64,000 bases of DNA, from contig NC_087064.1 in NCBI RefSeq assembly GCF_963678635.1, forward strand, positions 5,182,411-5,246,410, given 5' to 3'. Source of the DNA: Symsagittifera roscoffensis (lineage: Eukaryota > Xenacoelomorpha > Acoela > Convolutidae). Position 1 is the first letter of the stretch, and each line of letters opens with the position of its first letter. Shown piece by piece: positions 1-10,784 of the stretch. The position numbers were made by a program, and so were the translations under genes. Below the pieces are notes generated by a model. The model ran no database searches. It saw only the letters and a list, made by a program, of their open reading frames with translations, and was not told where the DNA came from.

Positions 1-2535
1 GAACAAACAATTCGCCGGCAGAGATGAAATTAGAACTGATACCGTCTGATAATTACGATAAAAATTGTAAACGTCTTCTTCAAGGTCTCTTGTTCAGTTG
101 CTATGGTAAACTATGTAGGCAAAACGACAAATTTTGGGATCAATAACTATCGCTTTTCTTGCAAAATTGTTATTAAATCGCTTTTAATTATAAATTTATG
201 ATGGAAGTTTTCTCAAAAGTATCCTAGTGAGAAAGAATTGCTGCTAAATAAAGCATTCAAAAAATATGTAAACAATGAGAATAAAAAGGTGTATTTTTCA
301 CAATTTAAGAATAAATCAAAAATTAAGAGCAACTCTATTAGGTATAATCTGAAAACCTCCGGAAAAACGCAAAAGAACCTAGCTCCTAACTTCTACAAAA
401 TCTAATAACTTTTAAGAGCGCGTCTCTAAAAATTGATAAAGCAAAAGAAATTAAGTTGCAAATTGGATCATTTGTTTAGTTTTAATATTTTGAATAAGCA
501 AAAAACGCTATAGTAAAAATAATGAATTTCTGATCTTGAAAGCAAAATTTGATTTATGCTTGTATCGTCTTCCAAAAGTTGTCTGATTGGGTTTACTTTA
601 CAAAATTATCCTCAAAATATTTAATTTTTCAGAAAAAGTTTCTAATATATCAATGATAAAAGATTTCCTAATGAATTACGCATAAATATAAACCTTTGAG
701 AATTTTTATGTTAGATTTTTTCTCAAGATATACTTCATAAGCTGAATTTAAGTGAAATTATCTCGAAATTTCTAATGAGTAAATTGACTTTCTATCTCAT
801 TTTAGCATTTTCTCAGTTTCTGCTTGATCTACTATCTACCAAATGAATCCGATTTGAACAAATGTTTACTTGAAAACTGAATTTTAGATTGAGAAATGAA
901 TCGTTTCAACGAACATTCAACAATCCGAAGCAGAATTAGTACCATAAATCCTTTGCTAAAAATCTTTAAAAGATTTTCTCAATCTCATAGCTGTATAATC
1001 ATGTTTAAAATCTGAACTTCTATTTTAGAGTAAAATTTTACTTGAGAATGATGCATATCATTATCTTGAAGTTTTCAAAGTTTAGCAAAAACATTCATCT
1101 TTTCATTTTTTCCAGATCATTTGTCGATTTCTCTTCTGAAATCATCTTAAAAAAATACAGGAAAAGCATAATTCTTAATAAGTCAAATAGCATTTTCTGC
1201 TTAAAAACGCTCTACTCTATGAAAACTTTTACAAGCACTAAACAAGAAAAACTTTAAAATAGTAACTACAAAAAACCTTTCATTTAGTCGATGCTTTACA
1301 ATTATCCAAGTTTTACAACTTTTGGCAATTACTTAACTATTCATTAGCGTATTTTGTGCATTTTTACTTAAATGGGAGATTTAAAATGTACCAAGTTTTT
1401 AGATAAGAAGAGTTGAATAGCCTCAAAAAAAGAATAAAATTGAATAAAAACAGCAAACCTATTAACCAATTGTTTTTCTTGTGAAATAAAATCAGAATCG
1501 ATATGCTATTTAGCCCAGCTGATATAAAAATCATCCAATCTAACCAGGGAATTTTCAAAAGTTTTGCTTTTAACCAATCAGAATCGAGCATTAATTTTAT
1601 CTTTTCTGATATCAACCAATCAGAATCGAGCTTCGATAGTCATGGACCTTTCGACAAATTCAAGGTCAACCAATCAAAATTGAGCTTCATTAGCCATGGA
1701 AATTTCAACAATTTTAATGTCAACCAATCAGAATTGAGCTCTACTTCTCATGAATTTTTCAACAGTTTTGATAGCGTTTGTAGTTACTGAGGATACTTTC
1801 ACAGTTAGTATTTGTGGTAACAACCAATCAGAATGAACTTTTCACCGATTTTAAAAAAACTTTGTACATCAGAACCAAACTATGTTTATGAAAGTTCCTA
1901 ATCAATCAATTATATTGAATTTGTCTAAGACAACTAAGACATAAAATTTGATACCTTAATGAGATAATTGAGATTACTTGTCTGGTTTATATTATTTTTT
2001 CGATACTCAATTAAATTTTGAAATTTCGATCAAAGTTTTCCGATTTGTTCTATTTCTAACCAGTGAAAAAAAATTACTTAAAAGTACAATTTTATCTTTT
2101 TCTTTTCGATATATTGTAATATAAACAACCGGAAGTCTTTTAACTTTGGAGAACCGATTAAAAGATCTTCTGACAAATCTAGATTTTGTATTTGTATCAA
2201 ATTCAAAACAGTAATCGAAATGATGTTCTTTAACTCCAATTTTTGTTTTATAGGCTCTTCCTTTGTTTTGTTTTTTACTGATAGACCACTGAATCTGACT
2301 TAATTTTTCGAGATAAAAACATTATTGATAATTCTGGCAGTACTCTTCTTTTTCTGAAATATCCTCTCCATCTTTGTAACAAAACTATTGTACTTTCTGT
2401 GTTTCTATACAAATTAAAACTAATACAATCTCCATCAACGTCATTTCTCCACCACTCTTTCATTTTTTTTGTAGTAGTTCAACCTTAAGATCTGATAAAT
2501 GTCCATTTCAGACATTGAAAACGCATTTGATAGAA
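1..2535. repeat. Left arm of long inverted repeat
   Basis: Read in reverse complement, this segment matches 15420-17400. The outer end (ccggcagagatgaaattaga near base 20) reappears inverted near 17388. The inner end (ttcagacattgaaaacgc near 2510) reappears inverted near 15425. By eye about 85% of aligned bases match, with indels, so the duplication is old. The arm reaches base 1 and may continue outside the window. A short minus-strand ORF at 2275-2463 and its partner at 15517-15717 share several residues (FNLYRNTES, RWRG) only because they lie in the two arms; I do not call it a gene. Either a long-TIR transposon or two opposite copies of one repeat would explain the pair. Confidence 0.8.
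1572..1830 (+). repeat. 54-bp minisatellite with CCAAT core and open frame
   Basis: The core aaccaatcagaat recurs at 1572, 1614, 1668, 1722 and 1822. The central spacing is 54 bp, with one 42-bp unit, all multiples of three. The plus frame (1503-1790, 95 codons) therefore stays open and reads as repeats of the NQSE.S type. The opposite arm near 16100-16300 holds fewer, inverted copies reading ctgattggtt. The open frame is probably a by-product of unit length. A clustered CCAAT box is possible but not shown. Confidence 0.7.
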
Positions 2536-2539
2536 ACTG

Positions 2540-3495
2540 AAATAAGCAAAGAAACTTGAAAAAACTCGAATAGTTGTACCAATTTTAATTTATTTTGAAA
2601 TAACATTCACCATATAATGTTTCTTCCTTATTTAGTGTCTATTTAGTTTTAAGTAATTTCATGTAGCCAATCAAAACCTCAAATTAAGGCAAAAAAAATG
2701 AAAACAACCAATGAAATCAGAAAATCGATAAATAATGATAATGTTTTCAAGTAAATATACATTCTTGTTTGTAATTTTAGTTAAAATGAGACAAATTTTA
2801 CCTATATCTTGATGAAAGCAGTAATTAAGAAAATTTATCTGGAACTTCTTAAACATATACTGGAAAATCATTTGATAATTGGTGTCAATGTCAATTTTGA
2901 TTAAATTGTATGTTTTGTCTGACTTTTCCTCAGATATTAAAGCTCTAAATATACACTTCAGTGAGAAAAAATATTTATCCAATAGTTTTTATCCAATAGT
3001 TTTTATCCAATAAATTTTCAATTGCCAAACATGCAAAACATCACAAAGCCTTAATGAGGCTTACAATTATCAACAAACATAAAGTCTCCCAAAATTTGGG
3101 ACAATTCTTTGAATTCGTTCAAAACGTGTAATTTGTGTAATGAAGGACTTTCAATTAGTTTTTTGATACATAATAAGTCAATGGCAAGAGTTTTTGGGGC
3201 AAACTTCAAAACACGATAAGATTAGCTTTAATTCGACTATTATTATAATATACATTGAATAAAATTTGGTAAAAATTTCAAAGATGCTGATTTTTGTGAA
3301 TTAAAAGCTTAAAATATTTATGCATTGACCGAGGCATACGAATATGAGCTCTTTGATTGTTTTTGCAAAAAAATCATCTAGCAAACTCAAAAATTCATCC
3401 AATTTTTGTGTATCCAGGACTACGTTATGCACACAAAAACTTAAACTTTGCTTGTAAAAAAAATTGCTCGGAAAATATTTGTTTCTTTACATAAA
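2540..3495. other. AT-rich DNA with one copy of a 416-bp-spaced direct repeat
   Basis: No gene is supported. The segment 3266-3465 (containing tttggtaaaaatttcaaaga and gcattgaccgagg) is repeated in the same direction at 3682-3820, offset about 416 bp, which points to a local tandem duplication. The second copy lacks part of the middle. The ORF at 2671-2982 has no recognisable features. Confidence 0.5.
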
Positions 3496-3633
3496 TCATT
3501 TTGCGCTTACGAAAACACAAAAAAAATGGGTTGTGTTTGTAGCCATACAGAAGTGACAAAGTAGCTGGTTACTCAAAGCTAGTGCTCCAAAGCTTAACAG
3601 TCTTGCAGGTACAGCACATTGAAATTGACCTGA
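3496..3633 (-). CDS. Possible minus-strand terminal exon, unknown
   Basis: On the minus strand a pyrimidine-rich acceptor (catcaatttcag) at about 3634 precedes an open frame that begins GQFQCAVPARL, includes five cysteines and ends at a stop at 3496. It lies between the two halves of a local direct duplication. No family is recognised, and short open frames in AT-rich DNA often arise by chance, so this is only a candidate. Confidence 0.15.
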   Translation of the reverse strand, partial: SGQFQCAVPARLLSFGALALSNQLLCHFCMATNTTHFFCVFVSAK

Positions 3634-4360
3634 AATTGATGACTTACGCAAACAAAGTAACAGAAATAGCGAACTTTTAGATTTTGGTAAAAATTTCAAA
3701 GATGCTGATTTTGTGAATTAAAAGTTTTAAATAATTATGCATTGACCGAGGTATACGAATATGAGCTCTTTAATTGTTTGCACACAAAAACTTAAACTTT
3801 GCTTGTAAAAAAATTCGGACATTGTAAGTCATTTATCTCATATTAAACACATTTTGAACTAACAGAAGTCTAGTTCCCGATTCCAAGACTTTTTCTCTCG
3901 CAAGTGTAATAACAAAATTTGAAGTAGTTTTTGCTTCTGTTTAGATGTAGGAGCAGCCTTTTTTTAAACTAAATTAACGTTGTGGAAAATTTTTTAACGC
4001 CAAGAATACAAGAGAGCTCGTTTTCTAGAAAAATTGTTTGTATATTGCGATTGTATTGTTCAAAAAAATGAGAGTTATTGTATACTTTCCGAAGACAAAA
4101 GCATTATTGATGGTAGACTCTGTAATGGGTTGCCGTAATTCAAATTTGATTTGCGTTCCTTGGTGGAGATGATATTTTGTATTTAGACAAAAACTAAAAT
4201 AATCAAAGTGACTTCTTTTTTAGTTATAATATTGTTCGCTCTGAAGTTTCTTTTGCTTCAAATCTGCAGCACTTTTTTTTCTTCAAATCACTTACACTGC
4301 CTCTTTTTCAGCAATACTCTCTTGTTCGTCCGTGTTCTATGCTCTCTCACGTTTTTTCAG

Positions 4361-4447
4361 ACAATGAAAGATCCGCGGAGCTGGCCATTGGAGCACTATG
4401 AGTGCCGATTATTCCCTGATACAACAAAAATTCATGAAAACGCGTAG
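4361..4447 (+). CDS. Possible short exon, unknown product
   Basis: A pyrimidine-rich acceptor (gctctctcacgttttttcag) ends at 4360. It is followed by a GC-richer open frame starting ATGAAAGATCCGCGG at 4364 and ending in TAG at 4445-4447. The peptide is about 27 residues, starting MKDPRSWPLEHYECR. The sequence tag|gtaacc at the 3' end could also be a donor. The upstream part of the longer ORF (from 4208) is pyrimidine-rich and is probably intron. Function unknown. Confidence 0.2.
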   Translation, partial: TMKDPRSWPLEHYECRLFPDTTKIHENA

Positions 4448-4540
4448 GTAACCGAATATAAAACCTTTGAAACACCTGAAAATTACATCTATCTAGAATT
4501 TACAAAACCTGACAGTTTGTAAGCAACTAAGAAAATCTGG

Positions 4541-5871
4541 TACCCGCACTGAGTGCCTATGGATTATAATTGATTATAATGGATTCCCGAGACAAAAATA
4601 ACCAATTATAATTCATTAAAGATAAAAAATTCAGATCACCAATTCAAATATGTTGTAATTTTTTTGTGTCTGTACAAAACAGTCCCTTACAAAACAGTCC
4701 AATACAAAATATTCCGAAAAAAAACATAGCAAAGTACAAAAAAACAGTCCCATGCAAAACAGTCCCAAAAATAGTCCGAAAAATATTCCAAAAAACAGAC
4801 CCATTGATCGAAGTGATAATTGTTCTAGAAGCTGATAAGTAAATTTATCTCATATTAAACACATTTTGATTCCAACTAATCCGGATAACAATAGGTAGTA
4901 TAGTAGAAAATTAGAACAACCTAGATAACAGCAGCGGCCACTCAAAAAAATCAATAATATTCGAAACATTAAAGTTAACGCAATTTAAGAAAATGGACTC
5001 TTTTTTTAATCCAAGCAAAAAGAGACAGGTTGTTCAATCTGTTTCATTTGCAAACACTTGACAACACTCAATAGAAACAAAATTCACTATCTATCGATGG
5101 AAATCATACTTACAAACAAAAATTCTGAGTTAGAGATTTTTGAAGGGTATGCTTATATTAAACACAGAACACTCGCAGACAACTCCCTTTTCTGGCGCTG
5201 CGCACAAAGAAGTTGCAATGGCCGTGTGCATACAAAAGAGGTTTTCCGTTGAGATCGTTAACGATCACTGCCACTTCCCCGATCCAGCTGACATCGAAAA
5301 ACCTATGTTCAGAAAAACACTTAAAGATCGAGCAGCAGTATCCGATGTAACACCGCGGCAGACTATTTTCGCAGCCCAACGTGACGTGAACCGAGAAACA
5401 GCAGTTCATTTACCTAGTTATTCTGCTAATCAGCAAGATGAACCCTTTGTTGTACCCTAGATATATCCGCTATCATGTTTACCCGAATTTCAACTTTTTT
5501 CGTAAAATTGGAAAATTCGATCCTTTGATCTCTAGAGTTTGAGACTAACGCTTTAACCTTTATACCATGAGTACTTTGATTTTCATCCAAATTATTGTTC
5601 CAACTTTGGCTCTTTGATCTTTAATTGCCCCTGTTTGAGTTTTCAAAGCGTAGATCAATTCTGTCGGCGCCAAAAGATCAAGGACAAGAAATTCAACTGG
5701 TTTTGGACTGTTTTGTATGGGACTGTTTTTAGAACCTTTTTTTGACGTTTCGGACTGTTTTGTATGGAAATGTTTCGTATGGGACTGTTTTGTATATGCA
5801 CCAATTTTTTATATACTGACCATATTATGCCAATATAATCGATTATGATCCATGTGTGCTCGGTGCGGGTA
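4541..5871 (+). mobile_element. TIR DNA transposon remnant carrying a FLYWCH domain
   Basis: The ends are inverted repeats. The left end starts TACCCGCACtGAGtGCC and the right end finishes GGTGCGGGTA, followed inward on both sides by runs of GATTATAATTGATTATAATGG type. A second inverted block of gtccc/tacaaaacagtcc motifs lies inside both ends (about 4660-4800 and 5700-5800). A shorter family member with the same termini is at 20912-21440. The element encloses a frameshifted FLYWCH coding remnant. No target-site duplication is evident. FLYWCH domains are common in animal Mutator-like transposases, so a MULE origin is plausible but unproven. Confidence 0.65.
5058..5460 (+). pseudogene. FLYWCH zinc-finger domain remnant, frameshifted
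   Basis: The first frame (5058-5252) contains IFEGYAYIKH, then LFWRCAQRSCNGRVHT. This is the aromatic/Gly-Tyr, Trp-Arg-Cys and second Cys pattern of FLYWCH domains. The final two His ligands follow in a different frame (5140-5460) as NDHCHFPDP, so one frameshift lies between about 5237 and 5253. Downstream residues (FRKTLKDRAAVSD) resemble the linker found after FLYWCH in transposase-like proteins. No catalytic transposase domain follows: the frame stops at 5460 and the element's right inverted block begins soon after. The gene is a truncated, disabled domesticated or transposase N-terminus. Family knowledge: FLYWCH is a C2H2 zinc module used for DNA or protein binding. Confidence 0.65.
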
Positions 5872-5898
5872 ACTCCTAAGCAATCGACCATAAAATAT

Positions 5899-6433
5899 AC
5901 AAGACTGCTCGTATCAGGGCAAAGCCCTGAATGTTCCGACTGCCTTTTAAGGTTTATGGAGCGGTAATAACATTAAAAAATTCAATGAAATGAAATAAAA
6001 TGAAATTTGTTTTTTCCAAAATTTGAAATTTATTATGAAAATCATCACCCCACGCGCCATATAAAGTACAAAAAGAGAGATTTCGTTCCTTGTAACAAAT
6101 CAATTATGGCAAATAAGCTTCCTTTAACCAATTTGGAACGATTTCTAGGACGGATTAACTCTCCGCTTACGCGTTAATAGCGCGAAGTGTATCGCGCGTT
6201 AATTGTCCCAAATTGACCAAAATGGCAATCTTTAAACCCCCGTAACTTTACAAAAAAGGATCACAGGTGAAATATCTTTTCAAATTTGAGCTCAGAACAA
6301 CAATAACTTTCGAATGATAAAAAAAAATTTCGTCAAAATTGGCTAGTTAAAAAGTCGAAATTTGTCTGAAGAAAAAAAAAACCCACCCCGAGCACAAATA
6401 TTCCGTTACTTTCCAATCGAAAGTCGGAACAAT
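5899..6433 (+). mobile_element. Hairpin-ended non-autonomous element, copy 1
   Basis: This is the reference copy of a family of about 535 bp. The 5' end is ACAAGACTGCTCGTA, then the hairpin TCAGGGC-AAA-GCCCTGA, then TGTTCCGACTGCC. The centre contains GCGCGA..TCGCGC dyads. The 3' end is a short hairpin (ACTTTC..CGAAAGT) followed by CGGAACAAT. It has no coding capacity. The ends are not simple inverted repeats, but TGTTCCGACT inside the 5' end pairs with AGTCGGAACA at the 3' end. Confidence 0.75.
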
Positions 6434-6884
6434 AAAACACTGAACATGTCATATAAGTTTTGACGAATACTTTAGGCATGATAGCAACCGACTTAATTTT
6501 TTTCAACTAGAAAATTCAAGTTTTTTCACACAGAATTTTTATGAAAACAAGAGAGCAATCGGTTAGAAATCCTTTAAACGCTGGAAAATTCATGCATTTT
6601 TATTCGAATTTTTTTGTAAAAACCATCTGAACAATGCCGTGGTTTATTGATTAAAACAATTCAAATTTGAAGTGTTTTAATTGACATTAAGTTACTCTCG
6701 TGGTCTGTTTTCACGAGACTTGGTCATTAAAATATGATTCAGAAAACGTGAACATTTTAAAGAGTGAGTCTCAGTGCAGGATTAGTTTGCTGATTGCAAA
6801 TCACTATTTTAGCATATGAAACTTACTTGGACGGTACTGAAGTCGCTCAGCAAATCGGCTGTGCTCTAAATTAATGAAGTAGTA
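6434..6884. other. AT-rich spacer, nothing recognised
   Basis: No ORF, repeat or RNA feature stands out between the hairpin-family copy and the hAT-type array. Confidence 0.5.
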
Positions 6885-8030
6885 CAGGGGTGGATTTAGA
6901 GGGGGGGGGGGGGTATTATTTTATGACAGCCAATTTAGGCCGAACAACCCTAAATTTTTTCTAAAGGCGCTTTTGGCGCCATTATTTACTAATTTTGAAG
7001 GGGAGCGCGCCAAAAACACGCACTTTTTTGTCAATTTTTTCTAAAAAAGCGCCCAAAAGCGGCTTTTTTACCTGTTTTTTTTTAAATTGCCTGCAACGCA
7101 AAACTTATGGCCAAAATAAGGTCTTTATAGTATTCCGGGAGCGTTCAAAAAAGGTCGATAACACTTGTAGTTTTTTTAAGCAGAAAGTTTAGCTCAAATT
7201 AGGCTTCACTGAGAAGGTTGATTTAGCCAAAACACTTGTACGAAAATTGCTAAGAGTAGTGTAAGGGCACCAGCGGATTTGCCGGGGGCGGGGGGGGGGG
7301 TATGCGGACGTTTCTCTTAGGGATTCGACCCCCTGCCTGCCACGACCCTAAGGGTCCCTCCATTGTACTATTTTGAGATATAAGTTTATCTAAAGATGTC
7401 GTTGGCACCAAGAAACTCTAACTTTGAGGGAGGAGTGGCGCGCCTAGCAAACGAGATCTTTTGATCAAAACTTTATTATGTTCCGGGAACGTTCGCGAAA
7501 TCAATTTCGTTGACCCAAAAAAAGAATGACAAAAATTTAGAAATCTGCCCCCTCGAAAAAGTCCTAGATCCGCTCATGCAGTAGTATTTAAAAACAACAA
7601 ATAGCTCAATTTAGGTTTCACTGAGAAAATTGCATGTAGTAAAAACCCTTGTGTTGAAATTTTGAAGGGAAGAGTAAAACACTAGCGGATTTAGGGGGGC
7701 ACGGGGGCCGGGGGTTTCGAAAACGCCTCACCCTCGGAGACTCGAGCTCCTGTCGCCCACAGGGTCCCCACTTTGTACTACTTGAGGTATCCGTTTTTCG
7801 TTGACTAACCCTAAAACTTCTCTAAAGGCGCCAAAGCTTTCTAATTTTAAAGGAAAAGCGCGCGCCGAAAAAAACGCAATTTGTTCCTTAAAATTTTCCA
7901 AAAAGAGCCCAAAAGCGGCTTTTGTGAACTGTCTCTTCAAAATTTTCTCTGCGACGCAAAATTTGTGGTCAAAATAAGAGCCTAATAGGGTTCCGCCAGC
8001 GTTTGAAAAACTATGTTGGGTGACGCAAAG

Positions 8031-8658
8031 AAGATTGATAGAGGATTCGAAAAAAAATTCCAAATCCGACCACTCGAGAAAATCTTAGATCCGCTCATGC
8101 AGTAGTATTTATAAACAGAAAAAAAAAACTAAATTTAAATTTCACAGAGTGTATTGCGTTCAATAAAATCCCTTGAGTTGAAATTGTGACGAGTAGTGTA
8201 CAGGCACCAGCAAAAATAAGGGGGCGGAGGGCCGGGGTGTTTCTCGGACGCCTTCCTCATGGTTCGACCCCCTGCCGACCCAAAGGGTCCCCTGTGTACT
8301 GTTTTGAGATATCCAGTTTTGCCTGACTGAGCCTAAAATGTTTCCAAAGGCGCCTTCAGCGCCAAAATACTCTTATTTTGAGGGAGGAGCGCGCGCCAAA
8401 AAAAACGGGATGTTTTGGTCCACATTTTCCAAAAAGTGCCCAAAAGTGGCCTTTTCAACCTGTTTTTTTTTTCAAAAGTTGTCTGAGACGCAAAATTTTT
8501 GGCTCATAACAAAGCCTTTATAGTAATCCAGTATCGTTCGGAAAATCAATTTGGTCGACCCAAAAAAAATGGTTGTCAAAAGTTTTGAAATTTTTGTAAA
8601 TCCACCCTCTCGAGAAAATCCTAAACCCATCCTTGCAGTAGTATTTATAAGCAAAAAC
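8031..8658 (+). repeat. First copy of a 628-bp direct duplication in the array
   Basis: This block, starting aagattgatagaggattcg, recurs at 9183-9810 with an offset of 1152 bp and almost no differences. The two copies flank the SLC34 fragment. The near-identity marks this as the newest rearrangement in the array, or an assembly error. Confidence 0.8.
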
Positions 8659-9182
8659 TTTCCGATTATATTAAACAGCAGGTGGCACATGCTGATCTGA
8701 AGTGCCTGCTCAAAGTTTTTGTCACTCGCCAGCGCCGCCAGCAGACCGGTGACTGTTGTTCCGATGTTGGATCCCAGAACCATGGGAAACGCTCGTTCAA
8801 TTCCAATTATGTTCAGACCAACGAGAGGGGTGAGAGTTGAGGTGAAAATGGAACTGCTTTGCACTAAAATTGTCATCCCGCATCCCACCAGAATAGCAAA
8901 ATATCCTATCAGAAAGTCAAGTTTCTGGAACTTGCCCGGGAACCCTTTGTTCACAAATTTGTTCACAATTTTTGCGATGTGACCGCTGAAGATGGAGTTC
9001 AGCACCTTGACGATGAAGAAAAGGCAGATGAACATTACGACAAGAGCAATTGTAAGTAGAAGTCCACCCGCAGCTTTGTCAGAATGTTCCCAGTCACAGA
9101 ACAAAGCTTCGCAGTGCTGTCGGTCGGAGGGTAACTCTGTCAAGTTTCCACTGGCGTTGACGGCCTTGACCCACTTTTTCCA
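8659..9182 (-). pseudogene. SLC34 gene fragment copied into the repeat array
   Basis: These 524 bp match 11356-11879 of the SLC34 gene at a constant offset of 2697 bp and in the same orientation. Translated minus-strand segments are identical. They cover about residues 248-421: the glycosylated loop (NASGNLT, CEALFC), the second QSSS motif and GSNIGTT. Read with flanking repeat DNA, this makes a chimeric 259-codon frame (8472-9251) whose ends are repeat sequence. The copy lacks the first QSSS half, so it cannot make a transporter. The edges have no GT/AG exon boundaries or poly-A, so it is neither a shuffled exon nor a retrocopy. Copying by replication template switching fits best. Confidence 0.85.
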
Positions 9183-9810
9183 GAAGATTGATAGAGGATT
9201 CGAAAAAAAATTCCAAATCCGACCACTCGAGAAAATCTTAGATCCGCTCATGCAGTAGTATTTATAAACAGAAAAAAAAGCTAAATTTAAATTTCACAGA
9301 GTGTATTGCGTTCAATAAAATCCCTTGAGTTGAAATTGTGACGAGTAGTGTACAGGCACCAGCAAAAATAAGGGGGCGGAGGGCCGGGGTGTTTCTCGGA
9401 CGCCTTCCTCATGGTTCGACCCCCTGCCGACCCAAAGGGTCCCCTGTGTACTGTTTTGAGATATCCAGTTTTGCCTGACTGAGCCTAAAATGTTTCCAAA
9501 GGCGCCTTCAGCGCCAAAATACTCTTATTTTGAGGGAGGAGCGCGCGCCAAAAAAAACGGGATGTTTTGGTCCACATTTTCCAAAAAGTGCCCAAAAGTG
9601 GCCTTTTCAACCTGTTTTTTTTTTCAAAAGTTGTCTGAGACGCAAAATTTTTGGCTCATAACAAAGCCTTTATAGTAATCCAGTATCGTTCGGAAAATCA
9701 ATTTGGTCGACCCAAAAAAAATGGTTGTCAAAAGTTTTGAAATTTTTGTAAATCCACCCTCTCGAGAAAATCCTAAACCCATCCTTGCAGTAGTATTTAT
9801 AAGCAAAAAC
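9183..9810 (+). repeat. Second copy of the 628-bp direct duplication
   Basis: Matches 8031-8658. Unlike the first copy, it continues into the normal linker of the array (caaattaagtttcactgag). This shows that the first copy was cut at its right edge where the SLC34 piece begins. Confidence 0.8.
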
Positions 9811-10651
9811 TCAAATTAAGTTTCACTGAGAAGATTGCATGTAGTAAATACCCTTGAGTTGAAATTTTGAAGGGTAGTGTAAAGGCACCAGCGGATAGAG
9901 CGGGGCGGAAGGGGATGCGGACGCCAACCTCAGGGATTCGACCACCTACCTACCCTTCGTACTAATTTGAGATACCCATTTTGGCTGACTGAACGTAAAT
10001 TTTTCTAAAAGCGCGTTGTTTTTTAAGTATTCCGAAGAGCGTGCCAAAACGACGGGTTATTTTGGTCGAAATTTTCCAAAAATCGCTTAAAAAGCGGCTT
10101 TTTTGACCTGTTTTTTCAATATTTGCCTGCGACGCAAATTGTTTGGTCAAAAATGGTCTTCATTTTATTCCGGTATTTCGAAAAATCAATTTGGTCGACC
10201 TAAAAAAACGGTCAACAAAACTTTCGAAAGTTTTTTAAAATCCGCTCCCTCGAGGAATTCCTAGATCCGCTCCTGCAGTAGTATTTATGAACAAAAAATG
10301 GCTCAATTTAGGTTTCAATGTAGAATGCATGATGTAATAGTTTTGTATTGAAATTGTAACGAGTAGTGTAAAGGCACCATTGGATTTAGGTCGAAGGAAC
10401 GTGGACGACATCCTCAGGGATTCGACCTCATTCCTAACCAAAGGGTCCCCCTTTGTACAATTTTGAGATATCTCCTTTTGGCTGACTAACCCCAAAAGTT
10501 TTTCTGAAGGCGCTTTTGGCGCCCAAGTTCGCGGCTTTTGAGGGAGGAGCGAAATAGAAGTCGCAATAGGGTTTTCAGGGATTAGTGTTCACTTAAAAAA
10601 TCATACTGCGATTAGTGTTCACTTAAAACATGGGACCGATCCGTTTCAACG

Positions 10652-10657
10652 TTTATT
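10652..10657 (-). promoter_or_regulatory. Candidate polyadenylation signal AATAAA for SLC34
   Basis: AATAAA on the minus strand, about 128 nt past the SLC34 stop codon. Spacing is normal for an animal 3' UTR and supports a functional transcription unit ending before the repeat array. Confidence 0.45.
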
Positions 10658-10784
10658 AACATGACTTCAGACATATTGTTAGAAATAAATTTGTTAGGTT
10701 TTTGAGTTGTGGCTCTGCTAAATAATTTAGATTAGTTTCTTTTGTTTGATTTCTATGGGCCAACTTTTCTGATTACGGTTCAGT

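Larger units (their letters stand above)
6885..10560 (+). repeat. Tandem array of hAT-MITE-like units
   Basis: Units of roughly 490-537 bp repeat head to tail. Each contains a G-rich start (caggggtggattta or variants), an aaagggtccc block, a ggcgcc-rich dyad, gagggaggagcgcgcgcca, and an end of ctcgagaaaatcctagatccgctcatgcagtagtatttat, then about 100 bp of linker (caatttaggtttcactgaga). The unit end agtagtattta recurs near 7579, 8100, 8637, 9255, 9789 and 10279. The first unit is deleted internally and the last is truncated. The body matches the isolated hAT-type MITEs at 35432-35781 and 48724-49150. Short ORFs here (8338-8523, identical to 9490-9675, and 7728-8063) are repeats and not genes. 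Confidence 0.8.

Noticed and set aside
4208..4360. N-terminal part of the 79-aa ORF as a signal peptide
   Set aside because: The hydrophobic run comes from a pyrimidine-rich tract leading to a splice acceptor, so it is more likely intron.
8472..9251. A 259-aa SLC34-like protein gene
   Set aside because: Both ends are repeat-array sequence and the middle is a partial copy of SLC34; it lacks half the transporter.
8338..9675. Two identical 61-aa ORFs suggesting a duplicated gene
   Set aside because: They lie in the duplicated MITE unit; identity reflects recent DNA duplication.
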